Virus record (IMG/VR): IMGVR_UViG_3300043539_001111
Span: 1-64,000 of that record
Origin: a virus
Reading direction: 5' to 3' (one strand)
DNA: 64,000 bases
Translations under genes and position numbers: made by a program
Shown: one piece after another, positions 47,120-56,993 of the stretch
Position numbering within the stretch: the stretch's first letter is position 1
Layout: each line of letters starts with the position of its first letter
The notes under the pieces: generated by a model
The model's input: only the letters and a program-made list of their open reading frames with translations
The model's database searches: none
Told to the model about the DNA's origin: nothing

Positions 47120-48469
47120 ATGGGAAATAATTTAAAACCGATTGGTAGCGAAAAATTACAAGGTATGGAGAAAATTCAACGTATCATGGAAATCGCAAAA
47201 TACAATGAAAACATACCTACACCGATAAATGAGAACACATCAGTTGACTATAATAGAACATTAGCCGACGGTAGAAATTATCAAATTATTAAAGAAAAAA
47301 ATGGTTATATCATTAAAAGAAGTTTGACTGAATCTACTGATGAAGTGGATTATTTAGAGCCAATGAAAAATAGAAAGTATTATTCATCTTATTCTCAAGC
47401 GTTCAAAAGGCTTAACTTAATTGCAAAAGAAGTAAATGTTAATGAAGGTCAAGAGGCTAACGTTAATTTATTTTATGAAAATGATGCTACCAAGTATATT
47501 TTAAAAATGAAAGGTGGAGAAACAGAAGAACAAGCACCGGCACCGGCTCCAGCTCCCGCTCCGGCACCTGCTCCGGCTCCCGCTCCGGCTCCCGCTCCGG
47601 CTCCCGCTCCGGCACCTGCTCCGGCACCTGAAGACGAATTTGATATTGATGATACAGAAGAACTTGATTTAGGTGATGACGAAATGGATACTGAAGATGA
47701 CGAAATTGTTACGTTAAAAGTTATTCAAAAGTTAACCGGTAAATTGGCTCAAAAATTAAGAGCGTTTGAAGATGCTCAAGAAGACGAACCAATGACTTCT
47801 AAAGACATTAAGTATGTTATTAACTCAATCTTATCAGCTTTAGATTTAGCATCTTTAGATGAGGAAGATAAAGAAGAAATAATGAATAAATTTGAAGATA
47901 TTGAAGCTGACGATTATTTAGGTGGTGACGATATGGATGGTGAAGATTTAACTGATGATAGTGAAGTTGAAGATATCCAAGCTGATATGGATGTAGAACC
48001 TGAAATGGCCGAAGGATTTATGTATGATGACGTTGACGAAGATAATCCTGATGATTTTGAATTTGATTTTGAAGTAGAAGACGAATTACCTTCTCACCCA
48101 AGACATAGAAGATTAAGACCTCATTCAATGAAAGACAGCCACGCTGACCGTTTAGAAGGTATGTTTGAAGGTATGTTCACAGAATCAAAAGTTGATGAAG
48201 TATTAAGAGGTTATTTTAAAATAGACCAAAAAGAAAAACAATTAATTGAAAATAAAAAACAAAAAGTTAATTTAATTAAAGAAGATAGAAAAAATAAGAT
48301 TTCTAAAATCAAACAAATTTCTGAAAGTATTTCTCAAGAAGTTGCTTCTACAAAATTAATAACAAAATATCCGGGAGCGAAATTAGTTGGTAAAACTAAC
48401 AAACATAACTTGGTATTTGAAATGAATAATAAACAACTTAGAGTAAACACTAAAGGTGAGATACTATGA
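47120..48469 (+). CDS. Acidic Ala-Pro-repeat protein, virion-associated
   Basis: 449 aa. Residues about 140-170 are a run of Ala-Pro pairs, followed by a long Asp/Glu-rich region and a coiled-coil C-terminus (KQLIENKKQKVNLIKED, further Lys/Ile heptads). The first 45 residues contain EKIQRIMEIAKYNENIPT, a leader-like helix. The composition is that of a prohead core or scaffold. It starts the head gene run and may have been cut by the protease at several [LI]xE sites. Preceded by TATTTATA. Confidence 0.6.
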   Translation: MGNNLKPIGSEKLQGMEKIQRIMEIAKYNENIPTPINENTSVDYNRTLADGRNYQIIKEKNGYIIKRSLTESTDEVDYLEPMKNRKYYSSYSQAFKRLNLIAKEVNVNEGQEANVNLFYENDATKYILKMKGGETEEQAPAPAPAPAPAPAPAPAPAPAPAPAPAPAPAPEDEFDIDDTEELDLGDDEMDTEDDEIVTLKVIQKLTGKLAQKLRAFEDAQEDEPMTSKDIKYVINSILSALDLASLDEEDKEEIMNKFEDIEADDYLGGDDMDGEDLTDDSEVEDIQADMDVEPEMAEGFMYDDVDEDNPDDFEFDFEVEDELPSHPRHRRLRPHSMKDSHADRLEGMFEGMFTESKVDEVLRGYFKIDQKEKQLIENKKQKVNLIKEDRKNKISKIKQISESISQEVASTKLITKYPGAKLVGKTNKHNLVFEMNNKQLRVNTKGEIL

Positions 48470-48876
48470 GTTATTTAATATATGTTAACGAATTAGGACC
48501 AAATTATAAAGGGGATAACATATATGAATTTATTTTCTCGGATAGTTTGGAAAACATTTGGGGTGAAAACTGGGATGCTAAACCATCCAACAGATACCCA
48601 CTCCCACCTGATTTAGAACACATAAAAAAAGTAGGAGTTTTGAAGAATGATATGATAACCATGTCAGTAATTCAAAACTCTGATTATTTTTCGATGATTG
48701 ATTCTATGGATGGGATAATTGCTTTGGGGTATGAAAATGAAAGTGATGACGTTGATTTTGATAGACAAACTAGATTAGTATTTTCGTTTGGTGAAACAGA
48801 AGAATCAGTAAAAAATAAATTATATGAACGAGACATCGTTTTAGAATTTGAAAAAAAAGTTGTATATGAACACTAA
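48466..48876 (+). CDS. Conserved T4-type phage hypothetical protein
   Basis: 136 aa with LIYVNELGPNYKGDNIYEFIF, NIWGENWDAKPSNRYP and YERDIVLEFEKK. A family with the NYKG.N.YEF..SD and GE.WD signatures is found in T4-like myoviruses of several hosts. The function is unknown; it may be a neck or chaperone-type accessory. It overlaps the preceding stop by 4 nt and the next gene by 11 nt, showing coupling. Confidence 0.65.
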   Translation: MSYLIYVNELGPNYKGDNIYEFIFSDSLENIWGENWDAKPSNRYPLPPDLEHIKKVGVLKNDMITMSVIQNSDYFSMIDSMDGIIALGYENESDDVDFDRQTRLVFSFGETEESVKNKLYERDIVLEFEKKVVYEH

Positions 48877-49879
48877 TCAAAAAAAATTGAAACTTATTAA
48901 AGAAGGATTTAAAGCTTCAACATTACAATATTTGTCGGATAAACAAATTAACGCATTATTCAATAGATTACAAGAACAAGTTAGTGCTGTAACAGAACCT
49001 GCCAAAAAAGGGTATAAAATTGGTGAAAAAGGTGGTAACTTACCTGCGGCGCCTAAAGGTTATAATATTAATAAAAATACTGATGGTAGTATAACTGCGA
49101 TACCTAATGAACAAAAAGATTTAGGTGAAGATACTGAAGTAGATAAAGATGACGAAGATAAAGGTGAAGTAAGTCAAGACCCTGTACAAGTACAAGGACC
49201 TGATGGAATGGATGATGATTCGGATAACCAACTTCAAGAAAAATTTGAATCTAAAAGTCAACAAAAATATTTCTTTGCAAGATGTAATGATAAAACACAA
49301 TCTAAAAAAATTAGAGATAAGTGGTGTAGAATGGCTGATGAGTTTGCTAAAGATACCAAATTTAATAAATTACCTGAAAAGAAAAAAGAACCAAAAGAAA
49401 ATTTTAGTTTTGACGATTATACTAAAAAAGTAGGTGCGGCATTGGCAGGTGGAATGAAAAATAATTTGACTAAAATATCTCCAAGTGTTAATATTGGTGA
49501 AAACGAAATAGAAAAACAAATTATGAGATTAGTTGAAAAACATATAACACCTAAAATGTCTAAAAAAGATTTTTTAAGTTTAATTGGTGAGGACACAAAA
49601 ACTGCTCCGGCAAAACCAAAAGTTAAACCGGGGACAAAACCGGGAACAGATTCACCATACAAACCTAAACCGGGTGTTAAACCAGCTCCTAAAGCTAAAA
49701 AAGAAATTGACGAAGATACTAAAACGGCGCCTGTAAAACCAAAAGTTAAACCAGGTACAAGACCGGGAACAGATTCTCCTTACAAACCTAAACCGGGTGC
49801 TAAACCGGCACCTAAAGCTATTAAAAAAGAATTACCTACTTGGTTATCGTTTGATAGTATAGGTCTTAAAATTGATTAA
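48866..49879 (+). CDS. Leader-bearing protein with KP-rich repeats
   Basis: 337 aa from the ATG at 48866. Residues 1-45 make a leader-like helix that ends FNRLQEQ (LQE|Q). The middle contains KSQQKYFFARCND, resembling a short helical segment repeated in other virion proteins. The C-terminal region has two copies of KPKVKPGTKPGTDSPYKPKP-like Pro/Lys-rich units, each followed by a Lys/Glu helix. Probably an internal virion protein with a flexible basic tail. Confidence 0.6.
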   Translation: MNTNQKKLKLIKEGFKASTLQYLSDKQINALFNRLQEQVSAVTEPAKKGYKIGEKGGNLPAAPKGYNINKNTDGSITAIPNEQKDLGEDTEVDKDDEDKGEVSQDPVQVQGPDGMDDDSDNQLQEKFESKSQQKYFFARCNDKTQSKKIRDKWCRMADEFAKDTKFNKLPEKKKEPKENFSFDDYTKKVGAALAGGMKNNLTKISPSVNIGENEIEKQIMRLVEKHITPKMSKKDFLSLIGEDTKTAPAKPKVKPGTKPGTDSPYKPKPGVKPAPKAKKEIDEDTKTAPVKPKVKPGTRPGTDSPYKPKPGAKPAPKAIKKELPTWLSFDSIGLKID

Positions 49880-49881
49880 TC

Positions 49882-51240
49882 ATGAGTTTAAATATAAAAA
49901 TAGAAGAGATTTTAAAAGCTAAAACAAAATTAGAAAGAAAATTATCTGAAGGTACAATTACTAAAAATGAACGTTCATTACTTAAAGAAATTAAAAGTAG
50001 TTTAGTTGAAGCACCAATTGATTATGAAGGTCCTGAAAGAATGGAACCGGGTATCGAAAGAAAAATTACTTCAAAACAAACTCCATTTAATCAAAATCCA
50101 GCTTTACCAAAAGATGGTGATAAAGATTATATTGAAGTAATCTCCTCTAAACGTTTTAAGGATTCTGTAGACAAAGTAAGAAGATATTTGGGGGATACTA
50201 CCGCAATTCAAGGAAACAATCCAATGATGGGTCTAATGTCGACAGTAATGAATGGTTTGCAAAGAATTGTACAGGTTGAATCTCAAAATAAAGAATATCT
50301 TGAAAGATTAGCAGTTAATTTAGTTGTTAAAGAACTTGGTATTCCTGAAGGGTCATTACAATTCGATGCTCAATTAGTTCACGGACCTATGGCTGCGGCT
50401 CAAGGAATGCAGACAGAACCTCAACAACCTAGTGATGAAGAAGTTAAAGACGCATTTAAAAAGGCGGAAGACCATTCTGAAGAATTAGAGGATTTTGCTG
50501 ATGAATTTGAAAAATTTAATTTAGAAAAATCAAAAAGAAGATTAATTAACTCGTTAATACAAGGAGCGGCTTTTAAAGGTGGTCATATGTATGTGTTAGT
50601 TAGTGATGAATTAAGTAGATTAGACCCTAACTTACTTAATCATTATGGTGTTACACAAGCCCTTATGGAACACTTATATTGGTTATACCCGGATATGGAA
50701 GGTATGGCAGGTTCAGGTGGTGGACAAATGGGTCAAAGTGAAGTGGATGATGAAACAGACCCACCAACAGTTAAGGCAAGAGCTATGACGTTTCCATTAT
50801 TAGTTCACGAATTAGTGAAAGGTGTTTATGAAGTATTTGGAACACATGGTTTACCTGATGACCCAAAACAAGCCGAAATGGTTTTAGGGGCGGAAGATAC
50901 ATTACCTGCCGAAATATGGGATTCTAGATTAGGTCCAATATTTTGGGAAAAATTTTTAGAGGCGTATCCTGATAAATTGTTTGATGATGATATGAAACAC
51001 ATCCAACATTATTTATTTGTGAGATTCTCGAAACTATCAGCACAAGAGTTTTTAAGAGTAGCTAAACTAATATTAGAAGGAAACCCACAAGGTGCTCAAT
51101 TTATTCAAAGAATGGTTGACGAAATCGTTAATGATTTGAAAAAAGATGAGTATGATGAAAAAATGGGTGACGATAATGATGATGACGACTACGGTGACGA
51201 CGACTTGGATGATTTTGATTTGTCGGCACTTGGGTTCTAA
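49882..51240 (+). CDS. Head-module protein upstream of terminase, 452 aa
   Basis: Not recognised. The first 50 residues are a charged helix ending SSLVEAPID, with LVE|A, a fit to the prohead protease site. The body is helical, with GAAFKGGHMYVLVSDELSRL and a Trp-containing LEHLYWLYPDMEGM. The end is a run of Asp and Gly residues. It sits 15 nt before the terminase gene and is probably co-transcribed. Candidate head vertex or neck protein. Confidence 0.6.
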   Translation: MSLNIKIEEILKAKTKLERKLSEGTITKNERSLLKEIKSSLVEAPIDYEGPERMEPGIERKITSKQTPFNQNPALPKDGDKDYIEVISSKRFKDSVDKVRRYLGDTTAIQGNNPMMGLMSTVMNGLQRIVQVESQNKEYLERLAVNLVVKELGIPEGSLQFDAQLVHGPMAAAQGMQTEPQQPSDEEVKDAFKKAEDHSEELEDFADEFEKFNLEKSKRRLINSLIQGAAFKGGHMYVLVSDELSRLDPNLLNHYGVTQALMEHLYWLYPDMEGMAGSGGGQMGQSEVDDETDPPTVKARAMTFPLLVHELVKGVYEVFGTHGLPDDPKQAEMVLGAEDTLPAEIWDSRLGPIFWEKFLEAYPDKLFDDDMKHIQHYLFVRFSKLSAQEFLRVAKLILEGNPQGAQFIQRMVDEIVNDLKKDEYDEKMGDDNDDDDYGDDDLDDFDLSALGF

Positions 51241-51255
51241 AAACCAAACCGACTT

Positions 51256-53025
51256 ATGTCAAATTTAACAAAAGAACAAGTATTAATTGAATACGTAAAA
51301 TGTAATCGAGATGTTGAATACGCACTTAGAACGTATTTAGAAACATATGATAATACGGTTAAAAAATATGTTCCATTAGAACTTTTTCCTGACCAATTAT
51401 CTTTATTAGAAGATTACGAAGAATACAATGAAAACATTGCATTAAAGTACAGACAGGCCGGGGTATCAACAGTTACCGCGGCTTGGATGTCACGAAAGTT
51501 AGTATTCGCAAGAAAAGAAACCCCCGAAAAAATATTGATTATCGCCAATAAGTTGGATACTTCACTGGAGATGGCTAATAAAATAAAAGCGTTCGTTGCT
51601 CAATGGCCGTCTTGGACAGGTGTAGATTTTGATAAAGCAAAAAATTCCCAAAAACATTATAAATTAACAAATGGTTGTGAGGTTAAAGCCGTTGCGACAT
51701 CGAAAGATGCCTTGCGTGGGTTTACACCAACAATACTTGTATTTGACGAGGCGGCGTTTATCGAAGCTGACAGTGACTTTTGGGCTGCTTGTATGGCGTC
51801 CCTATCTACGGGGGGTAAAGTAATTGTTGTTTCAACTCCAAACGGATACGACCCAATTTACTACGAAATATATGACCAAGCATTACGTAATATGAATGAC
51901 TTCAAAATTACCGAGATGTTTTGGTATCGTGACCCACGTTATACTAAAGATTTATTCTTGGTAAAAACTGATGATATAATTCATTTCCTATTGAATAAAG
52001 AAGATTATAAACCAGATGAATTTCTTGATTGGTCTAAAATACCTTATGAAAATAGAAATTATAAAGAGTTAAGAATTATTATGGATGCCGGGTATAAACC
52101 TTGTTCATCTTGGTTTGAGGCGATGGTTAAGAAATTAAAATACGATAAACGTAAAGTATCCCAAGAGTTAGAATGTAACTTCTTAGGTTCGGGGGATAAC
52201 GTATTTGATTCTCTTATGATGCAAAAGATTCGTGAAAATATGATTCTTGAACCTATATCAAAGTTAATGGGGAATGCTCTTTGGATTTGGAAAGAACCTG
52301 TGATTGGACATAAATACATTATGGGTGTCGACGTTTCTCGTGGGGATTCTGAAGATTTTAGTTCATTCCAAATTGTCGATTTTGATACTCAAGAACAAGT
52401 CGCTGAGTATGTGGGTAAATTACCTCCGGACACTATGGCGGAAATTTGTCACAAATGGGCGACAAACTATTCTTGTTTTGTGGTAATAGATATCACTGGA
52501 GGTATGGGTGTTTCAACATCAAGAAAACTTCAAGAAATGAATTATAAAGATTTATATGTTGATGGTGTTGACACGGCAAACAAATGGAAATACGACCCAA
52601 AAGCTGCGGAGAAAATTCCGGGAATAAACTTTAATAATAAAAGAGTTCAAATTATTGCTTCGTTTGAAGAAGTAATGAGACATGGATTTAGAATTTATAG
52701 TTCTCGTTTGTATAATGAAATGAATACATTTATTTATATGAATGGTAGACCTGACCACCAAAAAGGTCATCACGACGATTTAATCATGTCTATTGCGATG
52801 GCAACCTACGTTGCTGAATCATCGTTTAGTAAATTAACTAAAGTTACTGAACATACTAAAGCGATGATTGATTCTTGGGCGGTCACTAATAATGACAATG
52901 TAAGTGAATCATTAGCGTTTAACCCCGTAATACCAAATACTCGAGAAAGAATTGGTCAATTTAGTAATGGAAATATAAGTCGAGACGATTATATGAAATA
53001 TGGCTGGTTATTTGGTACAAGATAA
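51256..53025 (+). CDS. Terminase large subunit, gp17-like
   Basis: 589 aa packaging motor. The ATPase has a Walker A-like KYRQAGVSTV (residues 64-73) and Walker B LVFDEAAFIE (161-170) with the catalytic Glu. The C-terminal nuclease carries IMGVDVSRGD near 356, VVIDITGGMG near 407 and HHDDLIMS near 505, giving the RNase H-like acidic triad. It cuts concatemers and pumps DNA into the prohead at the portal. No small-terminase gene is recognised next to it. No intein or frameshift is present. Confidence 0.95.
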   Translation: MSNLTKEQVLIEYVKCNRDVEYALRTYLETYDNTVKKYVPLELFPDQLSLLEDYEEYNENIALKYRQAGVSTVTAAWMSRKLVFARKETPEKILIIANKLDTSLEMANKIKAFVAQWPSWTGVDFDKAKNSQKHYKLTNGCEVKAVATSKDALRGFTPTILVFDEAAFIEADSDFWAACMASLSTGGKVIVVSTPNGYDPIYYEIYDQALRNMNDFKITEMFWYRDPRYTKDLFLVKTDDIIHFLLNKEDYKPDEFLDWSKIPYENRNYKELRIIMDAGYKPCSSWFEAMVKKLKYDKRKVSQELECNFLGSGDNVFDSLMMQKIRENMILEPISKLMGNALWIWKEPVIGHKYIMGVDVSRGDSEDFSSFQIVDFDTQEQVAEYVGKLPPDTMAEICHKWATNYSCFVVIDITGGMGVSTSRKLQEMNYKDLYVDGVDTANKWKYDPKAAEKIPGINFNNKRVQIIASFEEVMRHGFRIYSSRLYNEMNTFIYMNGRPDHQKGHHDDLIMSIAMATYVAESSFSKLTKVTEHTKAMIDSWAVTNNDNVSESLAFNPVIPNTRERIGQFSNGNISRDDYMKYGWLFGTR

Positions 53026-53045
53026 TATTTATCAAATAAACATAA

Positions 53046-53549
53046 ATGGGTATTACCGATAGAAAAACTTCTACTTTAAATAATAGTATAACATTTGATG
53101 CAAATGCAGATTTGTATGCTAATGCAACTCTTAATTTGGGTGTCGGTAAATCAGGTGGTTTTGTAAATCGAAAAAAATCAGGTAAAATTTTCGCAGGGTC
53201 TAGAATGGTTGTTCCTGGTCAAGATATTTTAAGTGTTAAAGTATTTGAACCTGATTTTAATAGACCTAGAACTATTGACACATTTAGTGGAGCTCTTCCA
53301 CCAACACCAACGGCAGAACCAACACCTACTCCAACACCTACACCACCACCAACGGGTACGCCAACACCTACGCCAACACCTACAATGACACCTTCACCAA
53401 TTGTTGAGATTTGTTACTTAGCGACTGAGGACTTTATCCGTATTATAGCAGAAAATGGTGATAACTTAATTGTTGATTGTGACCCGTTCCCAATACCTGT
53501 ACCACCGGTTAATTATCCAACGCCAACCCCCACACCAACAATCCCATGA
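53046..53549 (+). CDS. Thr-Pro-repeat structural protein
   Basis: 167 aa. The N-terminal 80 residues are beta-rich (ADLYANATLNLGVGKSGGF). Residues about 85-120 and the C-terminus are Thr-Pro repeats (PTPTPTPTPPP type). It lies between terminase and portal, where T4 has tail sheath and tube genes. The composition suggests a surface or decoration protein with a stiff linker. It is preceded by TATTTATC. Confidence 0.55.
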   Translation: MGITDRKTSTLNNSITFDANADLYANATLNLGVGKSGGFVNRKKSGKIFAGSRMVVPGQDILSVKVFEPDFNRPRTIDTFSGALPPTPTAEPTPTPTPTPPPTGTPTPTPTPTMTPSPIVEICYLATEDFIRIIAENGDNLIVDCDPFPIPVPPVNYPTPTPTPTIP

Positions 53550-53606
53550 TGATATTTGGTTAATCTAAACTATTTATTAAAATAAAAAAATATTTAAATT
53601 TTTCAT

Positions 53607-55475
53607 ATGGAAAACAATCAAAATAATGATTTAACAGTTTGGCAAAGGTTATCCAAAGCATTTGGACCAAATTCGTTATTGAATCAAGATTATCCCGTAT
53701 ATCAGTTAGATAAGAAGGAATTATTAAAAACCACGTCTAAAGCCGAATACGAGAGAGAAAAATTACAGGCACAACAAACTTATTATCTAGCCAATCAATG
53801 GACTAAAATTGAAAGTAATTTATATACTCAAGCGGTATATTATGAACCAACTCGTTTAGCTTCATTTTATGATTATGAATCGATGGAGTATACTCCTGAA
53901 ATTTCTGCCGCTTTGGATATCTATGGTGAAGAATCAACAACTGTTGACCAAAATGGATATATGTTACAGATTTATTCTGAATCAAAAAGAATTAAAGGAA
54001 TCTTAACTGACTTATTTAACAACGTATTAGATTTAAATACTAATTTACCTATGTGGACAAGAAATACTTGTAAATATGGAGATAACTTCGTGTATCTAAA
54101 ATTGGATGCGGAAAAAGGCATTGTTGGGTGTATGCAATTACCAAACATTGAAATAGAACGTTTGGAGAGAGGTATGGCTGCGAAATCAGCAAATGTTGAA
54201 GAACCTGCGGATAGTAAAGGATTACGTTTCAAATGGAAAATTAAAGACATGGAATTCAATTCATGGGAGATTGCCCATTTTAGATTATTAGGTGATGATA
54301 GAAAACTTCCTTATGGTACTTCTATGTTGGAGAAAGCGAGACGTATTTGGAAACAATTATTACTTTCAGAAGATGCGATGTTGATTTATAGAACTTCAAG
54401 AGCTCCTGAAAGACGTGTATTTAAAGTTTATGTTGGTAATATGGACGATAAAGATGTTGAACCATATGTACAACGTGTGGCTAACAAATTTAAAAGAAGT
54501 CAAGTGGTTGATTCTCAAACAGGGAATGTAGATATGAGATTTAATCAAATGGCTGTTGACCAAGATTACTTTATTCCTGTTCGTGACCCTGCGGCACCAA
54601 GTCCAATTGATACCTTACCGGGAGCACAAAATTTGGCGGAGATTGCCGATATTGAATATATCCAAAAGAAATTATTAACAGCACTTCGTGTTCCTAAAGC
54701 GTTTTTAGGTTTTGAGGAAGTAACGGGTGATGGTAAAAATTTATCTTTAATGGATATTCGTTTCGCAAGAACAATTAATAGAATTCAAAAATCTATGATT
54801 GCCGAATTAAATAAAGTTGCAATTATTCATTTATTCTTATTAGGATTTGAGGATGAATTGTCAAACTTTACATTGGCTCTTACAAACCCATCATCTCAAG
54901 CAGATTTATTAAAAATTGATATTTGGAAAGAGAAAATTTTATTGTATAAAGATGCTGTTGCGGCTATCGAAGGTATCGCTCCGGTATCTGTTACATGGGC
55001 TAAGAAACACGTATTAGGATTCTCTGATGAAGAAATTAAATTAGATTTACAACAACAACGTATTGAAAAAGCGGTTGGTGCGGAATTAACTAATACCGCA
55101 ACCATAATTACTCATACGGGTGTATTTGATACTATAGATAAATTATACGCGAGTAAATCCGGAACTACGGCCGTTGGAGCGGCTGCTCCTGCCCCACCAC
55201 CTGGTGGAGGAGGTGGAGGAGGTCTTGAATCTGACTTAGGTGGAGGACTTGACTTAGGTGGAGAACCTGAACCGGGTGGAGCACCTGAACCGGGTGGAGC
55301 ACCGGCACCGGGTGGTGAAGCTGAAATAACTCCTGAATCAGTCAAACGAGATAATTTGAATATCTTATTGGAAAGTGGTAATCTAACTGAAGACGATTCT
55401 TACATTGATTTATCTCGAGCAAGAAATTCTTTAGGTGATATGGAAAAAGAATTGGATAAAATCTTAAATGATTGA
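53607..55475 (+). CDS. Portal protein, gp20-like
   Basis: 622 aa. Recognised by the conserved block of T4-type portals: DYFIPVRDPAAPSPIDTLPGAQN, EIADIEYIQKKLLTALRVPKAFLGF. The N-terminal wing and crown regions are also in place (YESMEYTPEISAALDIYGEE). The C-terminal 100 residues form an unusual Gly/Pro/Glu linker (LGGEPEPGGAPEPGG) followed by a short helical end. As in T4, it forms the ring through which DNA is packed, docking with the terminase. Preceded by TATTTATT. Confidence 0.95.
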   Translation: MENNQNNDLTVWQRLSKAFGPNSLLNQDYPVYQLDKKELLKTTSKAEYEREKLQAQQTYYLANQWTKIESNLYTQAVYYEPTRLASFYDYESMEYTPEISAALDIYGEESTTVDQNGYMLQIYSESKRIKGILTDLFNNVLDLNTNLPMWTRNTCKYGDNFVYLKLDAEKGIVGCMQLPNIEIERLERGMAAKSANVEEPADSKGLRFKWKIKDMEFNSWEIAHFRLLGDDRKLPYGTSMLEKARRIWKQLLLSEDAMLIYRTSRAPERRVFKVYVGNMDDKDVEPYVQRVANKFKRSQVVDSQTGNVDMRFNQMAVDQDYFIPVRDPAAPSPIDTLPGAQNLAEIADIEYIQKKLLTALRVPKAFLGFEEVTGDGKNLSLMDIRFARTINRIQKSMIAELNKVAIIHLFLLGFEDELSNFTLALTNPSSQADLLKIDIWKEKILLYKDAVAAIEGIAPVSVTWAKKHVLGFSDEEIKLDLQQQRIEKAVGAELTNTATIITHTGVFDTIDKLYASKSGTTAVGAAAPAPPPGGGGGGGLESDLGGGLDLGGEPEPGGAPEPGGAPAPGGEAEITPESVKRDNLNILLESGNLTEDDSYIDLSRARNSLGDMEKELDKILND

Positions 55476-55496
55476 TATTTATAATTAAAAAAGAAA

Positions 55497-56216
55497 ATGA
55501 CAAAGTTTGGTATATTAAAATCGAAGATAGAAAACGTATTACTTGAGTCGTATAAAAACGACACATTTAAAGACGAATTAAAAACATTTAAAAAACTTGT
55601 ATTAGAGAATAAAAATGTTAGTAAGATTTTCTATATGTATGATGAGTTAAACTCTAAAAAAGGTTTGAGTGAATCATATTCAAGAGAATACATCCACGAA
55701 TGTATTACTCTATATGAAAATGCTGTGAATAAAATTTTACCGGCAGATTTGAAAAAATTAAATATGTGGGTTAGAAATACTAAATCTAATAACTCATACG
55801 AAAATATCGATAACTTATTTTCAACAGATGTTTTAACCATTGAATCAAGAATTAAAAGTAAAAATTTAATTATTGAGAATTTGAAAAAACTTCCAATTAC
55901 AGAATCCAAAGGTATTGAACTTCCATTATCAACTATGGTTAGTGTTGCAAATAAAACTATTAAGAATTATATTGATACTTTAAGTGAATCTGACAAAGCT
56001 GAAATAGTTAAATTGTTATCTGAAGATGATGGTGAATTATCCGTGAAATATAACACCCTTAAAGAAAATGTAGTTGATAAATTAAAAGCAATGAAGAATT
56101 CGTCCGAAGATAATTCAGTGAAAACTAGAATTGATGAAACACTTACAAAAGTGTTATCAGAGAAGTACGACAAATTAACGTATTTTAAACTTAAAAGTTT
56201 AAACGAGAATCTTTAA
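55497..56216 (+). CDS. Putative prohead core-like protein
   Basis: 239 aa, helical, with many Lys/Glu/Asn. The N-terminus ends KIENVLLESYK (LLE|S), a likely protease site. Position between portal and prohead protease is that of the small core proteins gp67 and gp68 of T4, though no sequence match is evident. A core or scaffold role is inferred from context. It overlaps the stop of bS21 on the other strand by 4 nt. Confidence 0.5.
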   Translation: MTKFGILKSKIENVLLESYKNDTFKDELKTFKKLVLENKNVSKIFYMYDELNSKKGLSESYSREYIHECITLYENAVNKILPADLKKLNMWVRNTKSNNSYENIDNLFSTDVLTIESRIKSKNLIIENLKKLPITESKGIELPLSTMVSVANKTIKNYIDTLSESDKAEIVKLLSEDDGELSVKYNTLKENVVDKLKAMKNSSEDNSVKTRIDETLTKVLSEKYDKLTYFKLKSLNENL

Positions 56217-56407
56217 TCGTTATCCGAATAATATTTTAATTGAACGTGTTTAGCCTTAGCTAACACGTTTCTTTTTTTTACGGAAGGTTTGATAAATTCT
56301 TTTCGCTTATTAAGTTCAGAACTTTGACGTGTCTTGATAACTTTACTTTTATAGAGTTTCAGTGCTTTCTCTATTGGTGTATTTTTATCTAATTTAACTA
56401 TTAACAT
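56213..56407 (-). CDS. rpsU: Ribosomal protein bS21, phage copy
   Basis: 64 aa on the minus strand, inside the head module. The bS21 pattern is clear: MLIVKLDKNTPIEKALKLYK, ELNKRKEFIKPSVKKR, then a basic helix with AKAKHV. The host-type start MLIV.. fits; in-frame starts further upstream (TTG at 56425) are less likely. bS21 sits at the 30S platform near the anti-Shine-Dalgarno end of 16S rRNA, so a phage copy could change start-site choice. Its orientation, opposite to all neighbours, is notable. Confidence 0.85.
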   Translation of the reverse strand: MLIVKLDKNTPIEKALKLYKSKVIKTRQSSELNKRKEFIKPSVKKRNVLAKAKHVQLKYYSDND

Positions 56408-56499
56408 ATATAACATATATATCAAAATAACAAAAAATTTGACCTGACCCCTTATTTTACCTATCTTTTTTAAAAATAAAAGGAAAAATATGAAAATTA

Positions 56500-56970
56500 A
56501 TGAAAAAGGGGAAAACCTCTCAACTAACAGGTTTCAAAACCGCGAAAGTTGTTTATGGGACAGTTGATTCTGTAAACTTGAAATCACTTTACTTAAACGT
56601 ACAAACATGGGTTGAACCAATCTATGAATCCGATAATTGGTCGAGAACAGTTTTAAATTTAAGTAGGGGTATTAAACACTCGGTTTACGAGTCGTTAAAT
56701 AATAAAATTTTTGATACAAAATTTATTGTAGATTTAGATTTAAGGTCAAGTGGATTAAATTTGGGTAAAAAATCATTTATGAATTTAGAAGTTAATTTCT
56801 ATGTTATAGAAGAAAACCTCGATTTTAAATCAAAACAAATTAAAGATACATTATTAAAAATTACAAATAAAATCTACAACGATAACTTTTATGACAACAA
56901 TTATTTTAAGTTTTATCTAACTAAAAAAATCAAATCCGTTAAAGATACGTTACAAACCGAAAATGTTTAA
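56500..56970 (+). CDS. Hypothetical head-module protein, 156 aa
   Basis: Not recognised. A basic, beta-rich protein (AKVVYGTVDSVNLKSLYLN, then DLDLRSSGLNLGKKS). It lies directly upstream of the protease gene (23 nt) and is probably an accessory head protein. Start at the ATG at 56500; a nearby in-frame alternative is absent. Confidence 0.6.
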   Translation: MKKGKTSQLTGFKTAKVVYGTVDSVNLKSLYLNVQTWVEPIYESDNWSRTVLNLSRGIKHSVYESLNNKIFDTKFIVDLDLRSSGLNLGKKSFMNLEVNFYVIEENLDFKSKQIKDTLLKITNKIYNDNFYDNNYFKFYLTKKIKSVKDTLQTENV

Positions 56971-56993
56971 TATTTATTATTAAAACATTTAAA

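Noticed and set aside
47530-47630. Short repeats resembling a CRISPR or satellite
   Set aside because: These are in-frame Ala-Pro codon repeats inside a structural gene. No direct repeats with unique spacers exist anywhere in the window.
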